This document shows positions 51,464 to 59,926 of a stretch of 64,000 nt of DNA, in pieces; the stretch's first letter is position 1; each line of letters begins with the position of its first letter. The stretch lies in NCBI RefSeq assembly GCF_006517435.1, contig NZ_VHQG01000002.1:533632-597631 (forward strand), given 5' to 3'. A program made the translations under genes and the position numbers. The stretch comes from Schumannella soli. GTDB lineage: Bacteria; Actinomycetota; Actinomycetes; Actinomycetales; Microbacteriaceae. Under the pieces are notes generated by a model that had not been told where the DNA came from, did not search any database, and saw only the letters and a program-made list of their open reading frames with translations.

Positions 51464-51524
51464 ACGCACCTCGCGGTCATGCCCGGTGCGGCACGAAGGT
51501 GGCGTGGGTTTGTAGGGTGGGCGG

Positions 51525-52349
51525 GTGAGCGGAACGACACCCAGCGCCGAGCTCGTGGTCGCCGTGCTGCAGTTCGCTCCCGGAGCGGACCGGGCCGCGA
51601 ACCTCGAGCGGCTTGCCTCCCTGGCGCGCGAAGTGGCCGCCGATGGCGCGCGGCTCATCGCCGCGCCGGAGTACTCGTCGTACTTCGCCCCGCAGCTCGA
51701 CGAATCCTGGCTCGAGGCGGCCGAGGATCTCGACGGGCCCTTCGTCACCGCTCTCGCGGCCCTCGCCGCCGAGACTGGCGCCGTGATCGTCGCCGGCATG
51801 GCCGAGCGCATCCCGGGGGAGTCGCAGCGCTTCTCGAACACGCTCGTCGCGGTCGACGCGAGCGGAGTGATCGCCGAGTACCGCAAACTGCACCTCTACG
51901 ACGCCTTCGGCTCGCGCGAGAGCGACCGCATCGTGCCGGGGCCGATCGTCGAGCCCGCCGTGTTCGAGGTCGACGGCATCCGCGTCGGACTGCAGACCTG
52001 CTACGACCTGCGCTTCCCCGAGGTCACGCGTCGGCTGGCGGATGCGAGCGCCGAGCTCGTGCTGATCCCCAGCGAATGGGTGCGCGGACCGCTCAAGGAG
52101 CATCACTGGCGCACGCTCGTGACGGCCCGCGCGCTCGAGAACACGATCTACGTGGCCGCACCCGACCACGCCCCGCCGATCGGCGCGGGCAGCAGCATGA
52201 TCGTCGACCCGATGGGCGTCGCGCTCGCGTCGCTGGGGGAGCAGACCGGCGTCGCGGTCGCGCGGGTGTCGCGTCAGCGCGTCGCCGAGGTGCGTGAGGT
52301 CAACCCCGCCCTCGCGCTGCGGCGCTTCGCCGTCGTGCCGCGCGACTGA
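51525..52349 (+). CDS. Carbon-nitrogen hydrolase (nitrilase superfamily, omega-amidase-like)
   Basis: A 274-residue nitrilase-fold amidohydrolase with Glu in APEYSSYF, Lys in YRKLHLYDAFG and Cys in LQTCYDLRFPE. It belongs to the branch containing deaminated-glutathione amidase and omega-amidase, so a metabolite-repair role is plausible. The GTG start has -10 TAGGGT (51513-51518) 6 nt upstream. It is not closely similar to the nitrilase at 24089. Confidence 0.9.
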   Translation: MSGTTPSAELVVAVLQFAPGADRAANLERLASLAREVAADGARLIAAPEYSSYFAPQLDESWLEAAEDLDGPFVTALAALAAETGAVIVAGMAERIPGESQRFSNTLVAVDASGVIAEYRKLHLYDAFGSRESDRIVPGPIVEPAVFEVDGIRVGLQTCYDLRFPEVTRRLADASAELVLIPSEWVRGPLKEHHWRTLVTARALENTIYVAAPDHAPPIGAGSSMIVDPMGVALASLGEQTGVAVARVSRQRVAEVREVNPALALRRFAVVPRD

Positions 52350-52448
52350 CCCGACGCGCGATGAGGCCGAAGGGACGAGGCCGACGGGGCGAGGGCGTCG
52401 TGGATGGCGCCCGAGCTCGGCGCGGATGCCGTGCTGCGGTCCGCAGCG

Positions 52449-53081
52449 TCAGCGGAACGCGGTCTGCAGCTCCAGCGCGTAGGCGTGGTAGATCTCCTTG
52501 CCGCGCGTGGTGTCGACGATGTCGGCGTCGACGAGCGTGCGCAGCGCATCCTCGGCCCCGCGCGCGGCGCGATCGAAGTCGATCGTCGGCGCGCTGAGGG
52601 CGAGTCCGGCCGAGAGCGCCGTGAGGATCGCCGCGACGGTCGCCGGATGCGAGTCGTGACGCACGATGCCGGCGTTCTGCAGATCGATCACGAGCTGCTC
52701 GGGGATCGCCGTACGCGGGCGGAACTCGAAGCCGTCGATCGCGCTGACCATGCGGCCGAGCGAGCGCGGATCGGTCAGGTAGAGGCGCCGCACGAGCTCG
52801 TTCTCGTAGACCGAGGTGAGCACGTAGTAGTAGATGCGGGACAGGAATCCGCCGTTCGGGTCGCGGCTGATGTTGTCCAGGGCCGCCCCGATCATCTGGT
52901 TCGTCTCGCGCTCGAGCGTGCGCACGACCAGAGCTTCGAGCGTGGGCACGATCTCGCTCAGCTCCGCCTCGGTGCAGTCGAGCCGGCGTGACACCGAGCG
53001 CAGGTCGACGCGGTCGAAGCCGTCGTCGATGATCATCCGGACGACGGCGTCGATGGCGTCGTCCAGTGCGGGTGCGGGCAT
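52449..53081 (-). CDS. TetR-family transcriptional regulator
   Basis: A 210-residue TetR-type regulator with an N-terminal HTH (about 8-55; FDRVDLRSVSRRLDCTEAELSEIV) and a helical ligand domain. A TAGACT -10 (about 53117-53122 on the minus strand) lies roughly 35 nt before the start. It faces a small exported-protein gene across a 206-bp gap with a 13-bp inverted repeat. Confidence 0.78.
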   Translation of the reverse strand: MPAPALDDAIDAVVRMIIDDGFDRVDLRSVSRRLDCTEAELSEIVPTLEALVVRTLERETNQMIGAALDNISRDPNGGFLSRIYYYVLTSVYENELVRRLYLTDPRSLGRMVSAIDGFEFRPRTAIPEQLVIDLQNAGIVRHDSHPATVAAILTALSAGLALSAPTIDFDRAARGAEDALRTLVDADIVDTTRGKEIYHAYALELQTAFR

Positions 53082-53144
53082 GGCAGGCCTGTCTGTGTGG
53101 TCTTCGGGTCCGCACAGTCTAGGCAGGGGGCGAACCGATCTGTT

Positions 53145-53247
53145 CTCCCCCGATCCGCCCCAATGCGGGGGACGATGCGGTACGGGTGTCGGACTTCTCG
53201 TTCCTCCACAGAGGCGATCGGCCGGGGTTCTCCCCGGATCGGGGGAG
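53145..53247. promoter_or_regulatory. Spaced inverted repeat in tetR divergent region
   Basis: CTCCCCCGATCCG (53145-53157) and its exact reverse complement CGGATCGGGGGAG (53235-53247) flank the gap centre. The second arm is itself part of a near-palindrome, CTCCCCGGATCGGGGGAG. Candidate TetR operators. Confidence 0.5.
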
Positions 53248-53287
53248 GCGGGATCCGTGGGCGTCTCCGCTTTCCTAGCGTCGGGTC

Positions 53288-53914
53288 ATGCGCCTCCGCC
53301 CTCTCGTCTCCGCCGCCCTGGTCTTGGCGCTCCTCCTGACGATCGGAGCCGTCGCCGTGGCCGTCGGGCCACGCCTCGACGGAGCGGAGATCCGTCCGTC
53401 GGGCGTCGATCCGGGGGCCGCCGCCCGCGAGGAGGCGAGCCTGCGGTATGAGGCGCGCGACGCCATCCGCGACTATCGGGAGATCAGCGACCGGGTCGGC
53501 CAGGCGGGATGGATCGAGGTCGAGCCGCTGCGCGACGCGGTGAGCGCCATCCGGTTCGAGCAGGAACGGCGCGACGCCGACACGCGGCGCGCCGGAGGCT
53601 GGGTCCAGCTCGGCGACACGGAGGTCGCGGAGGTCCGGATCGAGGCGGAGGATCGTGTGAAGGGGAGGGTCGTGCGCGTGCGGGCGACCGCCTGCATCGA
53701 CAGCGAGGCCGCCCGTGTGCAGCGGATCGCCGATGGAGCGATCGACGCGCTGACGCATCCGGCGCGACAGCGCCTGAGCTTCGTGCTGCAGCGCTATCGC
53801 GAGCGAGGCACCCTGCGGGTGGTCTCGATCGATCAGGTGGATGCGACGCCGACCGCACGTGCGAGCGATGACCGCGCCGGCGCCGGCGGCGGGATGCGCG
53901 CGGATCCGTGTTGA
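53288..53914 (+). CDS. Small exported protein of unknown function
   Basis: A 208-residue protein with an N-terminal signal or anchor helix (residues 5-28, RLRPLVSAALVLALLLTIG) and an extracytoplasmic domain with ARDAIRDYREISDRV near the middle and VRVRATACIDSEAARV later. The overall arrangement recalls NTF2-like secreted proteins of related bacteria, but I cannot assign a family. The ATG has -10 TAGCGT (53276-53281) 6 nt upstream. It may be a target of the divergent TetR regulator. Confidence 0.7.
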   Translation: MRLRPLVSAALVLALLLTIGAVAVAVGPRLDGAEIRPSGVDPGAAAREEASLRYEARDAIRDYREISDRVGQAGWIEVEPLRDAVSAIRFEQERRDADTRRAGGWVQLGDTEVAEVRIEAEDRVKGRVVRVRATACIDSEAARVQRIADGAIDALTHPARQRLSFVLQRYRERGTLRVVSIDQVDATPTARASDDRAGAGGGMRADPC

Positions 53915-54028
53915 CCGCGGCGTGACGTCATCGCCGGGGCCGCGCGTGCGGAGATCCTCAAGGTGGAGCCGAGTACGCTCCCAGGGTCGACATAGAGATC
54001 GCACAAGAAGCACGGTGAGGCTGACGAT

Positions 54029-55780
54029 ATGACCGACACCCCCCGCACCCCCGACGAGAACTCGACCGACTCGTTCGGGAACGACGCGGCCGAGTCCTCG
54101 CAGACTCCGGCGCAGCCGACTCCCGAGCAGACTGAGGCCGTCGCGCCTCAGACGACGAAGAACGCCGCGCCGACCACCCCCACGGCGCCGGATTCGGCGG
54201 CGACGTCGATGCCGACGCCGCCCCCGACCCCCACCGAAGCCCAGGCCGACGGCGGACACCACTTCGGCTACTCGGCCCCGCCGACCGCCGGCGACCACAG
54301 CGCGTACTCCGGCGGCTACGGCGCCCCCGCTGCGCCGGGCGCCCCGACGCCGTCGCCGGTCGCCCCGACCGCGGCCGCGTCCTCCGCGAGCGCGACGCCG
54401 TCCGTGCCGACGCCTCCCGTCTACGGAGCGCCCCAGACCCCGACCGCGAACGGCCCGCAGAGCTACGGCGCGACGGCTCCGGGAGCGTCCTTCGGTCCGG
54501 CCGCCACCGCGCCGACCTTCGACTACGCGACCGCCCAGCCCGGTCTGACCGGCACGGCCGCTCCGACGCAGCGGAAGCGCTCGGCCTCCATCCCTGTCAT
54601 CGCGGCTCTCGCGATCGGCGCCGTGATCGGCGGCGTCGGCGGCGGCGGGATCGCGGCGGCGACCATGTCGTCGCTCGTCGGCACCTCGAGCGCCGACTCC
54701 GCGCGCCCGCAGACGATCACCGTCAACGACAGCAAGTCGGTCAACCAGACCACCGGAGTCGCGGCCAAGGCCACCCCGTCGGTCGTGACCATCTCGGCGA
54801 CCACGACGAGCGCGGCGGGAACCGGCTCGGGCGTCATCCTCGACGACAAGGGCTACATCCTCACGAACACGCACGTGGTCACGCTCGACGGCGAATCCGG
54901 CGATGCGACGATCGAGGTCACGCTCTCCGACGGGCGCATCTTCGCCGGCAAGGTCGTCGGCACCGACCCGACCGTCGACCTCGCGGTCATCAAGATCGAG
55001 GCCGACGACCTGACCCCGATCACCTTCGGCGACTCGTCGAAGCTCAACGTCGGCGACACCGCGATCGCGATCGGCGCGCCCCTCGGCCTGTCGAACACCG
55101 TCACCGACGGCATCGTCAGCGCCCTCGACCGCAGCATCCAGATCGCCTCCTCGGCGGCACCCGACAACGCGGATCAAAACCAGGGCGGCAACAGCGGCAG
55201 CGACAACGGCAGCCCGTTCGACTTCTGGAACAACCAGCAGGGCGGCCAGACGCAGACCGCGACGAGCTCGATCTCGATCCCGGTCATCCAGACGGATGCG
55301 TCGATCAACCCCGGAAACTCGGGTGGCGCCCTGCTCGACGACGAAGGCAAGTTGATCGGCATCAACGTCGCGATCGCGTCGGCCGGCGGCAGCTCGTCGA
55401 GCTCGAGCCAGTCGGGATCGATCGGCGTCGGGTTCTCGATCCCGTCGAACCTCGCCAAGCGCGTGTCGGAGGAGATCATCGCCAACGGCAAGGCCACGCA
55501 CGGTCTGCTCGGCGCCTCGGTCAGCGACGCCACGCTCAAGACCTCGAGCACCGTCGGTGCGGTCATCGCCGAGACCCCGGTCTCGGGCGGCGCGGCAGAC
55601 AAGGCCGGGCTGCAGAAGGGCGACGTCGTCACCTCCTTCGACGGCCACCCGATCACGAGCGCGACCGACCTGACCGCGCAGGTGCGGGCCGAGGCCGGCG
55701 GCGCCACGGCGAAGATCACCTACGTGCGCGACAACCGCTCGAAGACGGTCGAGGTCACGCTGGGCACCTACACCAGCTGA
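54029..55780 (+). CDS. HtrA/DegP-type membrane-anchored serine protease with PDZ domain
   Basis: A 583-residue protein: a cytoplasmic Pro/Ala/Thr-rich disordered N-terminus (1-185), one membrane helix (about 187-212), a trypsin-like S1C domain and a C-terminal PDZ (about 490-575; GLQKGDVVTSFDGHPI). The triad is His in TNTHVV (near 280), Asp in TVDLAVIKI (near 315) and Ser in NPGNSGGAL (near 430). It acts outside the cell in protein quality control. A Gln/Asn/Gly/Ser-rich insert lies between the Asp and Ser motifs. The ATG follows GGTGAGG. Confidence 0.93.
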   Translation: MTDTPRTPDENSTDSFGNDAAESSQTPAQPTPEQTEAVAPQTTKNAAPTTPTAPDSAATSMPTPPPTPTEAQADGGHHFGYSAPPTAGDHSAYSGGYGAPAAPGAPTPSPVAPTAAASSASATPSVPTPPVYGAPQTPTANGPQSYGATAPGASFGPAATAPTFDYATAQPGLTGTAAPTQRKRSASIPVIAALAIGAVIGGVGGGGIAAATMSSLVGTSSADSARPQTITVNDSKSVNQTTGVAAKATPSVVTISATTTSAAGTGSGVILDDKGYILTNTHVVTLDGESGDATIEVTLSDGRIFAGKVVGTDPTVDLAVIKIEADDLTPITFGDSSKLNVGDTAIAIGAPLGLSNTVTDGIVSALDRSIQIASSAAPDNADQNQGGNSGSDNGSPFDFWNNQQGGQTQTATSSISIPVIQTDASINPGNSGGALLDDEGKLIGINVAIASAGGSSSSSSQSGSIGVGFSIPSNLAKRVSEEIIANGKATHGLLGASVSDATLKTSSTVGAVIAETPVSGGAADKAGLQKGDVVTSFDGHPITSATDLTAQVRAEAGGATAKITYVRDNRSKTVEVTLGTYTS

Positions 55781-55815
55781 TCCCACGCTCCGGCCGACGG
55801 CCGGTCGCCGACTGC

Positions 55816-55821
55816 TAGGCT
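55816..55821 (+). promoter_or_regulatory. -10 box of the GT2 gene
   Basis: TAGGCT, followed by a leader of about 45 nt and GGGGGAG (55861-55867) before the ATG. A 6-bp hairpin CCGGCC/GGCCGG (55790-55804) upstream may end htrA transcription. Confidence 0.5.
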
Positions 55822-55871
55822 CGCGACGAGTCGACGCACGTCGGCGATCGGCCGGAATCCGGGGGAGCACG

Positions 55872-56948
55872 ATGGACCCGAGTCCGGCATCCACCCCCGA
55901 GCTGCCCGCGCTTCCGCCGCAGCCGGGGGTCTCCTATGTCATGCCCGTGCTCAACGAGGCGGGCTACATCGAGGCGGCGGTGGCGAGCATCCTCGCGCAG
56001 CGCAATCCCGGCGAGAGCGAGCTGATCCTCGCCCTCGGTCCGTCGACCGACGGCACCGATGCGATCGTCGCGCGACTCGCCGCGCGCGAGCCTCGCATCC
56101 GCATCGTCGACAACCCCGCCAGCGACATCCCGATCGGCCTGAACCGGGCGATCGCCGTGAGCCGCTTCCCCGTGATCGTGCGGGTGGATGCCCATACCGA
56201 GCTCGCCGAGGGCTACACCGTGCGCGGCGTCGAGACGCTGGCGCGCACCGGCGCGGCGAGCCTCGGCGGCGTCATGCAGGCGACCGGCCGCCCCGGGGTG
56301 CAGGCGGCGGTCGCCCGGGCCTACAACAGCCGCTTCGGACTCGGCGGCGGCGCCTACCACGGCGGCGAGGAGGTTCCCGAGGGACCGGCGGAGTCCGCCT
56401 ACATGGGCATCATGCGCCGGGAGGCCGTGGATGCGGTCGGCGGCTTCGACGAGACCCTGCGCCGCGGCGAGGACTGGGAGTTCAACCACCGCCTGCGTCG
56501 CGCCGGCTACCTGGTCTGGCTCGACCCGAAGCTGCGCGTGACCTACTGGCCGCGCAGCACCTGGGCGCGGCTCGCCCGGCAGTTCGTCGCGACCGGGATC
56601 TGGCGCGGCGAGCTCGTTCGCCGCCTCGGCGGCAGCAACCCGCTGCGCTTCTTCGCACCGCCGGTGCTGCTGCTCTCTCTCGTGCTCTCGGTCGTGCTGC
56701 TGCCGCTGCACGCGTCCGGGCTGCTGCACGGCGCGGCGGGCTGGATCCTCGCGCTCGTCTACCTCGGTCCGCTCGCGTATCTGGCGCTGCTCGTGGCCGC
56801 CGCCGCGACCACGTCGGGCGGTCTGATCGATCGGCTCCGCTTCGCCGGGGTGCTCGCGGTCATGCACCTGAGCTGGGCGGCCGGCTTCGTCGTCGGGGTC
56901 GTGCGGGGAGCGCGCGACGCGGTCGACACGAGCCGCACCGAGTCCTGA
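55872..56948 (+). CDS. Membrane glycosyltransferase family 2 (ExoA-like)
   Basis: A 358-residue protein: an N-terminal GT-A domain (SYVMPVLNEAGYIEAAVASI, DXD-like RVDAHTE near residue 103, and GEDWEFNHRLRRAGY acceptor region), then three or four C-terminal membrane helices (about 260-345). It probably adds a sugar to a lipid-linked cell-wall glycopolymer precursor. It opens the glycopolymer region that continues to the window end. Confidence 0.87.
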   Translation: MDPSPASTPELPALPPQPGVSYVMPVLNEAGYIEAAVASILAQRNPGESELILALGPSTDGTDAIVARLAAREPRIRIVDNPASDIPIGLNRAIAVSRFPVIVRVDAHTELAEGYTVRGVETLARTGAASLGGVMQATGRPGVQAAVARAYNSRFGLGGGAYHGGEEVPEGPAESAYMGIMRREAVDAVGGFDETLRRGEDWEFNHRLRRAGYLVWLDPKLRVTYWPRSTWARLARQFVATGIWRGELVRRLGGSNPLRFFAPPVLLLSLVLSVVLLPLHASGLLHGAAGWILALVYLGPLAYLALLVAAAATTSGGLIDRLRFAGVLAVMHLSWAAGFVVGVVRGARDAVDTSRTES

Positions 56949-56988
56949 CGCGACGTCAGTGCCGCACGGTCGGCGCCGCCGCGTCAGC

Positions 56989-59814
56989 TCAGCCGAGCAT
57001 CCCCTCGTCGAGCATCCGCCGCACGACCCGCTCACCCGCGTGGCCGTCGTCGTCGGGCGCGTAGCGGGCACGCCAGCGCGCCCGACGCTCGGCGAACTCC
57101 TCCGCCCGGGCGTCCCCGCTCAGCAGCTCGAGCAGCTCCTCGCGCGACTGCACGACCGGGCCGGGCGCCTCGGCGAGCAGGTCGAAGTAGAAGCCGCGCA
57201 GATCCTCGCTGTAGTGCGCGAGATCCGGCGTGAAGTAGACGATCGGCCGCTCGGTGGCGGCGAAGTCGAACATGACCGAGGAGTAGTCGGTGACGAGGAT
57301 GTCGGCGACGAGCAGCAGCTCTGAGACGTCGGGGTAGGTCGTCACGTCGATCAGACGCTGACCGCGGAGGTCGCGCCCGTAGGGGAGCGTGCGCGAATGA
57401 CCCCGCACGAGCAGCACCGTCCCCGCGGGCAGCTGGTCGGCGAAAGCGACCAAGTCGAGGTAGTCGACGATCTCGGTGCGGTCGTCGCGCCAGGTCGGGG
57501 CATAGAGCACGACGCGGGCGCCATCGGGGATGCCGACACGGCGTCGGATCTCGGCGGCGTCGCCGTCGGCGAGCACGTCATTGCGCGGGTAGCCCAGCTG
57601 CCAGACGGGGCCGTCGAAGGCGTAGGCGTGGCGGAACACCCCGGCCGCGAAGTCGTTCTGCGCGAGCATGACGTCCCAGCGATCGCGCTCGCGTCGCACG
57701 GCGAGCCGGGTGCGCAGTCCGGTGCCCGGCCGGTCGAGGGCGAGGCGCTTGAGCATCGTGCCGTGCCAGGTCTGCACGACCTTCTGGTGGCGTCGCCGCA
57801 GGAAGCGCTTGCGCAGCCAGTCGTTGACGACGAGCACGCGGGCCGCGCCGCGGGCGTGCCACCATGCTCGGCTGCCCTCGATCACGCGCACGGCGCCCTC
57901 GGGCACCGGCACGGAGGCGTCGGCGACGCTCCAGTAGCGCGTGGTCTCGGGCCGCAGCCGTGCCAGGGCCCGGTCGATCCCCGCCGGGTTGCACGCGACG
58001 GTGCGCGCGTAGAAGCTCTCGAAGAACACCGCGTCCTCCGGGCGGACGATCGCGCGGAAGTACTCCGTCTGCAGCCGACGCTGCGCATCCTTCCCGCGCT
58101 CCTCGACGCTGAGCGGGGGAGTCACGCGCACGCGCACCCCGCCGTCGATCGGCACGACCTCGAGGTTCTCGAGCGCGTGCTCGAGCCGCAGCGGGGCGGC
58201 GCCGGCGACGGCGGTCGTGACGGTGACCCGGGACGAGGGCGCCTCGCCGGGCCGCTCGATGCGGAGGCGGTAGTCGCCGGACGGCAGAGCGAGTCCCGCG
58301 TGCCCCCAGCGGGTTGCGGTCAACGGGATGCGCACCGCCAGATCGGCCGGATCGCCGTCGCCGGCGGCGTCGCCGTCCTGGCCGCCCGTCACCCCGAGCA
58401 CGGTCGCCCGGGCTCCATCGAGCGTGACGGCGGTCGATTCCCGCGGAAGACCCGTGAGCGTCACCCGCAGCTCGGGGGCGCCGTGCGCGTCGAGCTCCAG
58501 TGCGAGGGCCGTGACACGCGGGCGCACGACCGGCAGGGCATCCACGCCGTCCAGCGAACCCGGCACGTGCTCGCCGACGCGCCGCAGCAGCGCCGCCAGC
58601 ACGCGCTCGGCCGCGCGGCCGTCGCGGTGATCGACGTGCTCGTCGACGAGGTGACGACGGTGTCGTTCGGCGGCGCTCGCGTCCGTGAGCTGGTCGGTCA
58701 GACGCGCCAGCACGCCCGACCAGTCGACCGCGTGATCGCCGCCGCTGAACTCGCGGTACGACTCGTAGAGGCCGCGCTTCTTCGCGTACTGCTCGAGGTC
58801 GGGGGCGAGGAACACGGCCAGACCGCCGGCGAGGGCGTGGTCGTAGGCGATCGACGAGTAGTCGGTGACGAGGGTGTCGATCGCGCTGAGGGCGGGGTTG
58901 ATATCGCGCAGGGCATCGGAGCCGAGCAGGCGGATGCGCGGCGACGCCTGCGGGCCGCCGAGGTAGTCGCCGACGCCGAGCGGATGGCTGCGCACGAGCA
59001 GCGTGGCGTCGTGCGCTTCCAGCCAGTGGACGATGTCCGTCCAGCCGTCGGGGGCGGCGGGATCGGGTGCCCCGTCGCGCCAGGTCGGCGCATAGAGCAC
59101 GACCGGCCCCGACCCGAGCGGACCGACCGCCGACTCGATCAGCTCTCGTGACGCGGACCGTCGCTCGGCGGCGTCGCCGCGCTGCAGCACGTCGTCGCGG
59201 ATGTCGCCGGTCACCGGGATCCGCGAGCGCGGCACCCCGAACGCGCTGGAGATGCGCCCGGCGACGAGCTCCGAGGCGACAGGGAACAGGGAGATCCCGC
59301 GCCCGGCGAAGCTGTAGGCGCGACGCAGGACCGACCTCACGAGCGGATGGTCGGGGAGCGGCGAGAGCCGCAGGGCTACGGGGGTGTCGAGGTGCAGACG
59401 CTTCAGCGGCACCCCGTGCCAGAGCTGCACCACGACGGCGCCGCGGGTGCCGAAGCGGTTCGCGTCGCCGAAGCCGTGCGTGACGACGATGACCTGGGCG
59501 CGCAGGGTCGTCCAGAAGCCGCGGGCGCCGTGCTTGAGCTGCGCATCCCATCCGCGTCCGCGGGCCTCGTCGAGTTCGGCGGGGGTGGACGCGAGCCAGA
59601 CGATCCGCCGGGACTCTCCGCGGGCGGTGGTCGCGGCGTGTTCGCGGGCGAGCTCGGAGAACGGGAGGGCGCCTTCGCCGATGCCGATCCCCGAGCCGAT
59701 GACCCACAGCCGCGACGTGCGCGGCACGACGAACGACGCGGCGGCGCCGAGCGCGTAGAGGGGCAGTCGCAGCAGCTTGAGCAGATTGCCGGCGCCGAAG
59801 GTGAAACTCGCCAT
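56989..59814 (-). CDS. Two-domain CDP-glycerol glycerophosphotransferase-like protein
   Basis: A 941-residue protein with two tandem TagF/TagB-like GT-B domains. Domain 1 carries WHGVPLKRLHLD (near 132) and VTDYSSIAYDHA (near 314). Domain 2 carries TWHGTMLKRLALD (near 680) and VTDYSSVMFDFAATERPIVY (near 838). A beta-rich linker (about 440-560) separates them. Each WHG/TDYSS pair matches polyol-phosphate transferases of teichoic acid synthesis, so one chain may both prime and extend, or alternate two units. Membrane association would be peripheral through the basic N-terminus. Confidence 0.85.
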   Translation of the reverse strand: MASFTFGAGNLLKLLRLPLYALGAAASFVVPRTSRLWVIGSGIGIGEGALPFSELAREHAATTARGESRRIVWLASTPAELDEARGRGWDAQLKHGARGFWTTLRAQVIVVTHGFGDANRFGTRGAVVVQLWHGVPLKRLHLDTPVALRLSPLPDHPLVRSVLRRAYSFAGRGISLFPVASELVAGRISSAFGVPRSRIPVTGDIRDDVLQRGDAAERRSASRELIESAVGPLGSGPVVLYAPTWRDGAPDPAAPDGWTDIVHWLEAHDATLLVRSHPLGVGDYLGGPQASPRIRLLGSDALRDINPALSAIDTLVTDYSSIAYDHALAGGLAVFLAPDLEQYAKKRGLYESYREFSGGDHAVDWSGVLARLTDQLTDASAAERHRRHLVDEHVDHRDGRAAERVLAALLRRVGEHVPGSLDGVDALPVVRPRVTALALELDAHGAPELRVTLTGLPRESTAVTLDGARATVLGVTGGQDGDAAGDGDPADLAVRIPLTATRWGHAGLALPSGDYRLRIERPGEAPSSRVTVTTAVAGAAPLRLEHALENLEVVPIDGGVRVRVTPPLSVEERGKDAQRRLQTEYFRAIVRPEDAVFFESFYARTVACNPAGIDRALARLRPETTRYWSVADASVPVPEGAVRVIEGSRAWWHARGAARVLVVNDWLRKRFLRRRHQKVVQTWHGTMLKRLALDRPGTGLRTRLAVRRERDRWDVMLAQNDFAAGVFRHAYAFDGPVWQLGYPRNDVLADGDAAEIRRRVGIPDGARVVLYAPTWRDDRTEIVDYLDLVAFADQLPAGTVLLVRGHSRTLPYGRDLRGQRLIDVTTYPDVSELLLVADILVTDYSSVMFDFAATERPIVYFTPDLAHYSEDLRGFYFDLLAEAPGPVVQSREELLELLSGDARAEEFAERRARWRARYAPDDDGHAGERVVRRMLDEGMLG

Positions 59815-59874
59815 AGAACGCCCGGGTCCGTTCCCTTCCCGCCGCGATGCGGCCGCTTGTTCACGATTCTGGCA

Positions 59875-59890
59875 CGATCACCCCTGATCG
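59875..59890. promoter_or_regulatory. Short palindrome between divergent glycopolymer genes
   Basis: CGATCA-CCCC-TGATCG lies between the 941-residue transferase gene (minus) and the gene at 59927 (plus), next to a CAGAAT -10-like box on the minus strand. Confidence 0.35.
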
Positions 59891-59926
59891 CGATTCCGGC
59901 TTCGCGGGCGGTGTTTGGATGGTCCG

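Noticed and set aside
51266-51520. Short coding frame across the post-tRNA repeats (MVRPSGGTSR-type repeats)
   Set aside because: The apparent peptide repeats simply translate the DNA repeats and hairpins; no ribosome-binding site and no stable domain.
51212-51524. tRNA-associated integrative element (att site)
   Set aside because: No duplicated tRNA 3' end and no integrase nearby; the repeats do not match the tRNA sequence.
53033-55894. Long minus-strand open frame opposite the HtrA gene and its neighbours
   Set aside because: Low-complexity Arg/Gly/Val content and no family signal; it overlaps well-supported genes on the other strand.
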